Shown here piece by piece: positions 58,009 to 64,000 of a stretch of DNA of 64,000 nt (the stretch's first letter is position 1; the number at the start of each line of letters is the position of its first letter). A model generated the notes under the pieces. It did not search any database. It saw only the letters and a program-made list of their open reading frames with translations, and was not told where the DNA came from. Origin of the DNA: Streptomyces pseudovenezuelae (lineage in GTDB: Bacteria > Actinomycetota > Actinomycetes > Streptomycetales > Streptomycetaceae); NCBI RefSeq assembly GCF_029892565.1, contig NZ_JARXVH010000019.1:62001-126000 (forward strand), given 5' to 3'. Both the position numbers and the translations under genes were made by a program.

Positions 58009-58665
58009 CTACCGGACCTGCCGAGCGTCCGCGTCCAGCGCGGCCAGCTGCCGGTCGTGCACCCGGCTCAGCACCAGAACCGAGACCGTGGCGCCGATCA
58101 GCGCGCAGAACATGTCCCATTGCGTGTCCCACACATCGCCCTGCGTGGCCAGGAAGGCGTCCGCCGCCTGCCCGCCGGTCACGGCGGCCAGCCACTCCAG
58201 CATCTCGAAGACGGCGCTGAAGGCGAGGCACGCGCACACGGTCAGCGGAGCGAGCCAGCGGCTGCCGCGCAGTGGTGACGTACGACTGAGCAACTCCCTT
58301 ACCAGCAGGGCCGGTACGAAGCCCTGCATGAGGTGCCCGAAGCGGTCGTAGGGATTGCGGTCGAGGCCGAAGGTGTCCCGTACCCAGTCGCCCAAGGGCA
58401 CTTCCGCGTACGTGTAGTGGCCGCCCACGGCCAGGACGAGCGCGTGCGCGGCGAGCAGGCAGCACAGCAGGTTCGTCAGCGGGAAACGCCGCCAGGTGAA
58501 CACGATGAGTGGCAGCCCCACCAGGACCCACATCGTCTCCAGGAACCACGTCGTGGGGTCCTTCGCGCCCCAGGCCGACACGGCGAGGCCGACGGCCACG
58601 ACGCCGGCGAGCACGGTGGGCAGGTGCCGGCGGGGGACGACGGTGGGGTGCGCGACGGTGGTCAT
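58009..58665 (-). CDS. DUF2238 (YjdF-like) membrane protein
   Basis: 218 residues from ATG 58665. About six membrane helices; the family signature is the conserved acidic/aromatic set YDRFGHLMQGFVPALLVRELL, FEMLEWLAAVTGG and GDVWDTQWDMFCALIGA. YjdF-type proteins are uncharacterised integral membrane proteins. The ribosome-binding site and start codon are sequestered in a perfect 11-bp hairpin at 58664-58693, so translation may be conditional. Confidence 0.85.
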   Translation of the reverse strand: MTTVAHPTVVPRRHLPTVLAGVVAVGLAVSAWGAKDPTTWFLETMWVLVGLPLIVFTWRRFPLTNLLCCLLAAHALVLAVGGHYTYAEVPLGDWVRDTFGLDRNPYDRFGHLMQGFVPALLVRELLSRTSPLRGSRWLAPLTVCACLAFSAVFEMLEWLAAVTGGQAADAFLATQGDVWDTQWDMFCALIGATVSVLVLSRVHDRQLAALDADARQVR

Positions 58666-58693
58666 GGGGGCTCCTCTTCGTGGGAGCCCCCAT
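58664..58693 (-). promoter_or_regulatory. hairpin occluding the DUF2238 ribosome-binding site and start
   Basis: ATGGGGGCTCC (58664-58674) and GGAGCCCCCAT (58683-58693) are exact reverse complements over an 8-base loop. In the minus-strand mRNA the 3' arm contains GGAG and the AT of the start codon. Confidence 0.75.
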
Positions 58694-58756
58694 CGTGGCC
58701 GGGCGGCCGGGCGGCGGCATGAGTACGACTACTCAGCCCCGCCGGGTAGCGGAACC

Positions 58757-59773
58757 TCAGTTCTGCGCGCTGCGCAGGGCGGTGATGCAGGAGGTGATGG
58801 CCTGCTGGAGTTCCTCCAGGCGCTGGACCATGTCGTCCTCGACGAACTCCTGCACATCGTCGAAGGTCAGCTCCTCGAAGACCTTCGTGGCCTTCTGCAG
58901 GCTGCTGTAGAACTTCGTCCGCCGTTCCTGGACACGCAGTTCGGGATCGGCCTCCACGGCCTCGACGACGAGCGACTTCATGGTGTCGTAGGCCTCGGTG
59001 GCCCACTCGCCGGTGTCCTCGTCCTCCTCCAGCTCGTCGAGCAGCGACAGGTGCCGTTCGGCCTCCTGGCGCAGGTCGACGGGCGCGTCGATGGTCTGCC
59101 CGGCGGGCGTCTTGACCTGGCCCGACTCGGCGATCTGACGCACGTACCCGATCCGGTCGGCCGACCTGGACTCGGTGGCGACGGCCTTCTTGAGGTCGTC
59201 GGTGCGGACGACGTCGCGGGCCAACTCGGCCTGGAGCTCCGGGTCTTCGCGCACGCGGTCGAGGAGCGCCTGGCGGGCCGCGCGGGCCGTGGAGGGGTCG
59301 GCGAGGATCGCGGCGCGCAGCGCGGTCGGGTTCTCGGCGACCTCCAGCGCCTTCGTCGGGCGGATGCCCTCGGCCTCGGCGGCCTCGGTGATGGCGGTGC
59401 CCCGCTCGGAGGTGGCGCTGTTGCGGGAGACGTAGTAGGTGAGCCACAGGTCGGCGTCCGGCAACTCGACGTCCTGGCCCGGTTCGAGGGCCTCGAAGAG
59501 CGGGACGACACCGTCGTCGGCGGCGCGGTCCCAGGCCTTGTAGAAGCGCATGACGCGGTCGGCGGAGCAGCCGGCGAGCTCCGCGAACTCCTTCGCGGAC
59601 ACCTTCGGCGTCTCCTCCGCGCCCTGCCCGCCCGGCCGTACGCTGCGCGCCACCATCAGGCCGAAGGCCCAGCCGCCGGTCCGGGCGTAGACGCCGAACT
59701 CGCGCGCGTCCCGCGCCACGAGGTCGGACAGGGGCGCGGCGGACGTCTCGGACGGATCGATCGCTAGGGTCAC
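58757..59773 (-). CDS. hypothetical protein with possible N-terminal helix-turn-helix
   Basis: 338 residues from GTG 59773 with GGAG upstream. Soluble, acidic, helix-rich. KVSAKEFAELAGCSADRVMRFYKAWDRAADDG (about 56-87) reads like a helix-turn-helix. Later come two helical repeats with many acidic residues (LLDELEEDEDTGEWATEAYDTM and VFEELTFDDVQEFVEDDMVQRLEELQQ). No signal or membrane segment. I do not recognise the family. It lies alone, divergent from a serine hydrolase gene. Confidence 0.75.
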   Translation of the reverse strand: MTLAIDPSETSAAPLSDLVARDAREFGVYARTGGWAFGLMVARSVRPGGQGAEETPKVSAKEFAELAGCSADRVMRFYKAWDRAADDGVVPLFEALEPGQDVELPDADLWLTYYVSRNSATSERGTAITEAAEAEGIRPTKALEVAENPTALRAAILADPSTARAARQALLDRVREDPELQAELARDVVRTDDLKKAVATESRSADRIGYVRQIAESGQVKTPAGQTIDAPVDLRQEAERHLSLLDELEEDEDTGEWATEAYDTMKSLVVEAVEADPELRVQERRTKFYSSLQKATKVFEELTFDDVQEFVEDDMVQRLEELQQAITSCITALRSAQN

Positions 59774-59851
59774 GGATGACTCTCCTGTGCACGGCAGACG
59801 GGGGTGAAGCTGCAGACCGGAAGCCTAGCCGCACGCATGGCGACGGGTCGG

Positions 59852-59958
59852 CAGGCCTGGGCCTCGGCGCGCTCCTCAGGGAGGATCAGGCCTGGGCTTC
59901 GGCGTGCTCGGTCAGGGAGAACCAGGCCTGGGCTTCGGTGTGTTCCGTCAGGGAGGAT
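59852..59958. repeat. three tandem 35/36-bp repeats in the serine hydrolase leader
   Basis: Units start with CAGGCCTGGGC at 59852, 59887 and 59923 and end with CAGGGAG(G/A)A. Each carries a GGGAG core; the third supplies the real ribosome-binding site before ATG 59965. The first unit is one base shorter. They sit between divergent genes. Confidence 0.85.
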
Positions 59959-59964
59959 GCCGTC

Positions 59965-61410
59965 ATGAGTGATCGCTCGCTGCCCACCGGTACCCCCGCT
60001 GCCCAGGGCGTCGACGCCACCGGCGTCCACGCCTTCCTCGACGCCCTCGAAGCCGACCCCGCCATCGAGCCGCACAGCCTGATGATCATGAGGCGCGGTC
60101 GGCTGGTGGCGTCCGGCTGGTGGGCGCCGTACACGCCGCAACGTCCGCATCTCCTCTACTCGCTCAGCAAGAGCTTCACCTCGACGGCCGCCGCGCTCGC
60201 CGTCGGCGAGGGGCTGCTCCGCTTCGACGATCCGGTGATCTCGTACTTCCCGGAGTTCGAGGCCGACATCACCGACCCGCGCAGCCGTGCGATGCGGGTG
60301 CGGCACGTGGCGTCGATGGCCAGCGGGCACGAGGCCGAGACCCTGGAGCGGGCGATGGCCAACGACCGCGACGAACTCGTGCGCGGCTTCCTGCTGGTGC
60401 CGCCCGAGCGCGACCCGGGCACCGTCTTCGCCTACAACCAGCCCGCCACGTACACGCTCGCCGCGATCGTCCAGCGCGTGACCGGCCAGTCGTTGACGGA
60501 CTATCTGCGTTCCCGGTTGCTCGACCGGATCGGCATCGGCGAGGTCGCGTGGCTGCGCGACCGGGCCGGCCGCGAGCTGGGCTTCAGCGGACTGCACGCC
60601 ACGACCGACGCGATCGCCCGGCTCGGCCAGTTGTATCTGCAGGACGGTGTCTGGGAGGGCGAGCGGTTGCTGCCCGAGGGGTGGGTGGCCGAGGCCACGC
60701 GCCCGCACATCGACAACAGCTCCGGTACGCCCGAGGCGGCGCAGTCGGACTGGCAGCAGGGCTACGGCTACCAGTTCTGGAAGGCCCGGCACGGGTACCG
60801 CGGCGACGGGGCGTACGGGCAGTTCTGTGTGGTGCTGCCCGAGCACGATGCCGTGATCGCGACGACCGCGGCCACCGAGGAGATGCAGCGGGTGCTCGAC
60901 CTGGCCTGGGAGCACCTGCTGCCGGCCTTCGGACCGGAGCCGCTGTCCGGCCGGGAGGCGGCGGACGAGGCCTTGGGGGAGCGGCTGGCGCTGCTCGCGC
61001 TGCCGCCGGTCCCGGGGAAGTCCGCGCCGCCGGAGCGGCACCGGGACTGGTCCGGCGCCGAGTTCACGCCCGACGGCGGTGTCTGTGCCGACCAGCCGAA
61101 GCTGACCGGCGTCGAGGTGACGGCCGACGCGGACGGCTGGGGGCTGAGTCTCACGGAGGACGGTCGCCGGCTGGATCTGCGGATCGGGGAAGCCGGTTGG
61201 GCCGTCGCCGAGGGGACGATGCCCACCGCGGTGAGCGGGGGATGGGCCGACGCGGACACCCTCGCGGTCGACGTGGTGTTCCTGGAGACGCCGCATCGCC
61301 TGGCGGTGACGTGCTCGCTGCCGCAGCGGACCTTTACGGCGAAGTGGCGTACGACCCCACTGCACAGCCCTCCGTTGCGCGCGATGCGGGCGCCCCGGCC
61401 GTCAGTCTGA
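59965..61410 (+). CDS. serine hydrolase, beta-lactamase/class C family
   Basis: 481 residues from ATG 59965 (GGGAGG upstream). Catalytic Ser-x-x-Lys is YSLSKSF (about residues 66-72), and the second motif Tyr is in VFAYNQPATYT. The C-terminal third is a separate beta-rich domain (about 375-475). No signal peptide, so it is cytoplasmic; an esterase-like or D-aminopeptidase-like role is more likely than beta-lactam resistance. Its 3' end overlaps the pseudokinase stop by 9 bases. Confidence 0.85.
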   Translation: MSDRSLPTGTPAAQGVDATGVHAFLDALEADPAIEPHSLMIMRRGRLVASGWWAPYTPQRPHLLYSLSKSFTSTAAALAVGEGLLRFDDPVISYFPEFEADITDPRSRAMRVRHVASMASGHEAETLERAMANDRDELVRGFLLVPPERDPGTVFAYNQPATYTLAAIVQRVTGQSLTDYLRSRLLDRIGIGEVAWLRDRAGRELGFSGLHATTDAIARLGQLYLQDGVWEGERLLPEGWVAEATRPHIDNSSGTPEAAQSDWQQGYGYQFWKARHGYRGDGAYGQFCVVLPEHDAVIATTAATEEMQRVLDLAWEHLLPAFGPEPLSGREAADEALGERLALLALPPVPGKSAPPERHRDWSGAEFTPDGGVCADQPKLTGVEVTADADGWGLSLTEDGRRLDLRIGEAGWAVAEGTMPTAVSGGWADADTLAVDVVFLETPHRLAVTCSLPQRTFTAKWRTTPLHSPPLRAMRAPRPSV

Positions 61411-63054
61411 CGTCACCCGGAACGTCTTCAGGAAGGTGTCCAGCGCCTGCTGGTTGGCGGCGTCGTCCCAGTCGGCCGCCGGCGTCGTCCAGCGCAGCGA
61501 GAAGCCGCGCCCGCCGCCGAGGAGGAAACCGCGGCCGAAGGTCTGCACCTGCGTGCCGTCGACATCGGAGAGCCACTCCATGTCGGCGGCCTTGCGCCCC
61601 TGGTACGTCGTCGCCTCGATGTCCCCGATCCGCTCGAACCCGGCGGTCTGCTTCAGCACCGGCTCCACGTCGTCCCGCCACACCGCGACGGGATCCGGGC
61701 CGACGACCTCGCTGTAGGTCACGGCGAGCGTGCGCGGGTCGTCGTCCGCGCCGAAGGTCACGCGGACCGACTCGTCGCCACCGCGCTGGGTCTCCAGCCG
61801 CTTCCAGCCGGCGGGGAGGGCGACGGAGAAGCCTTCCGGCGCGGTGTAGCGGCGGAAACCGGCCGGCAGGCCCGTGGCCGATGCGGAGGCCGTGGGCGAC
61901 GGGGAGGTTGAGGGCGATGTCGAGGGGGAGGCCGGCGGTGAGGTCTTCGGCGGTACCGACGGTTCCGACGGGGACGCGGGTGGCGCCGAGGCTCTGCCGT
62001 CGGTGCGCTCACCGGCCGCGGCGACGCCGGCCGAGGCGGACGGCCGGGTCGCCGAACCGGCCGCGGAGTCGTTGATGCCCGGGAGTTGATGGGTCGCGGC
62101 GAGCACGGCGACGGCGATCGTGCCCACGGCCAGGGCGGTGCCGACGGCCATGGAGGGCCGGCGCCAGCTCGGGACGGCGTGCACCGCGGCGACGTAGACA
62201 TCCCGCAGCCCATGTCCCGAGCCGCTGCGCCGTGTCGCTTCCGGCTCCTCGGTGAGCACGCGGCTGAGGGCCTCACGGACCACCGGCCGGGTCAGCCGCT
62301 CCCTGGAGTTCTTGCGCAGCAGGCCCTGCACGGTCTGGGTGAGCGGGCCCGCCCGCACGGGGGCGCGCAGCGGAAGCTTGTCCACGCCCTTCAGCGTGGC
62401 GTCGGACCGGTCCCGGTCACGGAACGGCGGGCGCCCCTCGATCATCGTGTAGAGCATCGCGCCGAGGGCCCACAGGTCGGCCGCCGGGCCGATGCGGTCG
62501 TCGCGGGCCTGCTCGGGCGAGGCGTACGAGGGTGCGGTGAGCCGGGGCGCGAGGGTGGCCCCCGCCAGTCCGAAGCCGGTGACCACGATCGGCCCCCGGT
62601 CCTGGACGTACACCTGGCCAGGGCTCAGCTCGCCGTGCGTGATGCCCTCGCCGTGCGCGACCTCCAGCACGTCGAGCAGCTCCAGCGCGATGCGCGCGGC
62701 CCGCACGTAGTTGAACGGGCCCTGCTGTTCGAGGAGTTCGCTCAGCGGGGTGCCGTCGATCCATTCGGTGACCGTCCACAGGGCGCCGTTCTCCTCCACG
62801 GCGTCGACGACCGTCGCGACCCGGCCGGGGCACAGCTGCCCCATGGTCTCGGACATCCGGATGATGCGGACGGCGCGCGGCACGGCCTCCGGATCCGGAT
62901 CGTCCGGGAGCCCGATCTGCGTGAGGAGATAAGGGCGTTGGGCTTCGACATCGTTGCCGTACCAGCACAGGCGATTCGTCTCGCGGTGGACGACATCGAC
63001 GAGCCGGTACCTTCCGGCGACCAGCTCGTGCGTGAAGACGTGCGCCTTGACCAT
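61402..63054 (-). CDS. membrane pseudokinase (Hanks-type fold, catalytic residues lost)
   Basis: 550 residues from ATG 63054, six bases after GAGGG; an in-frame ATG at 63060 is nearly equivalent. A kinase-like domain spans about 1-275. The ATP-lysine strand reads RPYLLTQIGLP (no Lys), HRD is replaced by THGELSPGQ, and DFG by TGFGLAG, but the APE and DLWALG helix segments remain. A juxtamembrane region, one helix (MAVGTALAVGTIAVAVLAA), a Ser/Pro-rich linker and an extracellular domain (FSVALPAGWKRLE, then WRDDVEPVLKQTAGF) follow. It probably acts as a scaffold or sensor, not a kinase. Confidence 0.88.
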   Translation of the reverse strand: MVKAHVFTHELVAGRYRLVDVVHRETNRLCWYGNDVEAQRPYLLTQIGLPDDPDPEAVPRAVRIIRMSETMGQLCPGRVATVVDAVEENGALWTVTEWIDGTPLSELLEQQGPFNYVRAARIALELLDVLEVAHGEGITHGELSPGQVYVQDRGPIVVTGFGLAGATLAPRLTAPSYASPEQARDDRIGPAADLWALGAMLYTMIEGRPPFRDRDRSDATLKGVDKLPLRAPVRAGPLTQTVQGLLRKNSRERLTRPVVREALSRVLTEEPEATRRSGSGHGLRDVYVAAVHAVPSWRRPSMAVGTALAVGTIAVAVLAATHQLPGINDSAAGSATRPSASAGVAAAGERTDGRASAPPASPSEPSVPPKTSPPASPSTSPSTSPSPTASASATGLPAGFRRYTAPEGFSVALPAGWKRLETQRGGDESVRVTFGADDDPRTLAVTYSEVVGPDPVAVWRDDVEPVLKQTAGFERIGDIEATTYQGRKAADMEWLSDVDGTQVQTFGRGFLLGGGRGFSLRWTTPAADWDDAANQQALDTFLKTFRVTSD

Positions 63055-63235
63055 GGTCATCCCTCGCTGAACCCGGGTGTTCCCCTTTCCCAGAAGTACG
63101 GCAAGTGGGCCGGGGTATGTTCAAACATTCCTCGACCAAAGGGCGGCGGCTGCCTTTTGCTCATGCGGAGTTGGGTATTTCCATAGAGCCGATTGAGCCT
63201 GACGGATATTCAACTCGGCGGTAACGTGGGGGAAT

Positions 63236-64000
63236 TCAGCGCAGCCCGAAGCGCTCCGCCCATGCGACCACGTCACCGGCCGTCGCGTTGCCCCCGCACA
63301 CGACCAGTCCGATCCGCGCACTTTCGCCTACGCGGTCGACGACCCGCCGGGCGGCCGGCAACAGACATCCCGCGGCCGGCTCGGTCCACACCTTGGCGTG
63401 CTCGGCGAGTTCCAGAACGCCCCGCACCGCCTCCCGGTCGGACACCACGAACACCTCCTCGACCAGCGCGGAGACATGGTCGTACGTCAACTGCGACACG
63501 GAGGGCGCGCTGAGCGTGGTCACGATGGAGGACGGGTCGACCTGGACCGGGCCGCCCGCCGCCAGCGCCCGCGACATGGCCTCTGCGCCCTCGGTCTCCA
63601 CGCCCCAGACCCGCACGCCCGGCCGCAGCGCCCGAAAAGCCGCCGCCACACCGGCGATCAGCCCGCCGCCCCCGATGCTGACGACGACGTCCGTGAGCTC
63701 ACCGGCGTCGGCGGCGAACTCCAGCCCGACCGTGCCCTGTCCCGCGATGACCACGGCGTCGTCGAAGGGGTGGACCGGCGTCAGCCCCTCCGCAGGCAGC
63801 CGCGCCATGAGCGCGAACGCCTCGGCCATGCCCTCCGTCAGCCGCACCGACGCCCCGGCGGCCTGCGCGATCTCGATCGAGCGCGCGGGAGCCGTGCGCG
63901 GCATGATCACCGTGGCCTTCACGTCGAGCGCCGCGGCCATCACCGCGAGGGCGATCCCGTGGTTGCCGCCGCTGACCGCCACGACCCCGGCCGCCCGCTC
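63236..64000 (-). CDS. threonine/serine dehydratase, PLP-dependent (partial)
   Basis: The C-terminal 254 codons are present; the gene runs off the right edge. Fold type II PLP enzyme: the PLP-phosphate glycine loop reads VSIGGGGLIAGVA, the substrate segment is VSGGNHGIALA, and VVCGGNATAGD lies near the C-terminus. The PLP lysine would be in the missing N-terminal part. Deaminates threonine or serine to 2-ketobutyrate or pyruvate. No ACT regulatory domain follows the catalytic core, so it is the biodegradative or single-domain type rather than IlvA. Confidence 0.85.
   Translation of the reverse strand, partial: ERAAGVVAVSGGNHGIALAVMAAALDVKATVIMPRTAPARSIEIAQAAGASVRLTEGMAEAFALMARLPAEGLTPVHPFDDAVVIAGQGTVGLEFAADAGELTDVVVSIGGGGLIAGVAAAFRALRPGVRVWGVETEGAEAMSRALAAGGPVQVDPSSIVTTLSAPSVSQLTYDHVSALVEEVFVVSDREAVRGVLELAEHAKVWTEPAAGCLLPAARRVVDRVGESARIGLVVCGGNATAGDVVAWAERFGLR

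Noticed and set aside
59965..61410. Serine hydrolase as a beta-lactamase
   Set aside because: No signal peptide and no clear KTG motif in the expected place. The C-terminal extra domain points to an esterase or peptidase-like member.
1..64000. Search for tRNA, rRNA, insertion sequences, attachment sites and phage genes
   Set aside because: No tRNA cloverleaf, rRNA-like stretch, transposase, integrase or flanking direct repeats typical of mobile elements were found by reading. A covariance-model scan would settle the tRNA point.

Overview
The window looks like chromosome from a Streptomyces (or very close actinomycete). It is extremely GC-rich with strong third-position GC. GTG and TTG starts are common. 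It carries lineage-typical loci: a PopR-type regulator beside clpP3/clpP4, a 2-methylisoborneol (2-MIB) operon with its family 2B encapsulin, a GH19 chitinase behind DasR-like boxes, an FHA-ABC transporter with a Ser/Thr kinase, a streptophobe-type membrane protein, and a TTA (bldA-type) codon at the start of one oxidase gene. The mix of dispensable catabolism, many regulators and secreted enzymes suggests a chromosome-arm region. I see no rRNA, tRNA, CRISPR array, insertion sequence or prophage.

Layout. 1-4.1 kb: sulfonate-sulfur scavenging (ssuE, SfnB-like, ssuD, plus a convergent acyl-CoA-dehydrogenase-like gene). 4.2-5.8 kb: an ECF42-type sigma factor with its DGPF/YCII partner. 5.8-9 kb: a leaderless-protein AmiC-like binding protein, a MarR regulator and an aldehyde dehydrogenase. 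9-9.9 kb: a secreted GH19 chitinase with two dre-like boxes and a possible 19-codon leader peptide. 10-13 kb: an FCD/GntR regulator with two matching operators and a decayed catabolic operon in which a branched-chain-type binding-protein gene is fused by deletion to the tail of an HpcH/HpaI aldolase gene, followed by an intact amidohydrolase. 13-21.5 kb: glyoxalase-fold protein, adenosine deaminase, DinB-like protein, Tat-exported carotenoid-oxygenase-like protein, LysR regulator, two oxidoreductases, an AraC regulator and small stress-type proteins.

22.3-26.2 kb: an FHA-FHA-ABC exporter, an SH3-like protein and a Ser/Thr kinase in one operon, resembling the mycobacterial PknF/Rv1747 pair. 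26.4-30.8 kb: a streptophobe-type protein, a DUF6777-like membrane protein, an RsbW-type ATPase and a SigB-family sigma factor. 31-32.7 kb: popR facing clpP3-clpP4, with a PopR-box-like palindrome upstream of clpP3; ClpP4 appears to lack the catalytic histidine. 33.3-38.4 kb: epoxide hydrolase and accessory proteins. 38.5-41.5 kb: a two-component system and a STAS protein. 41.5-44.9 kb: the encapsulin / 2-MIB synthase / GPP methyltransferase operon, with a synthase that has a short N-terminus. 45-64 kb: dehydrogenases, two MFS-TetR efflux units with clear operators, RNase HI with a zinc-ribbon tail, a flavin monooxygenase, a cholesterol-oxidase-like flavoenzyme, an aldo/keto reductase, membrane proteins, a serine hydrolase, a membrane pseudokinase, and a threonine dehydratase cut by the window edge.

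Start sites were chosen from ribosome-binding sites, family N-termini and promoter spacing. Family calls come from reading motifs, not from database searches, and statements about homologues in named species are from memory.
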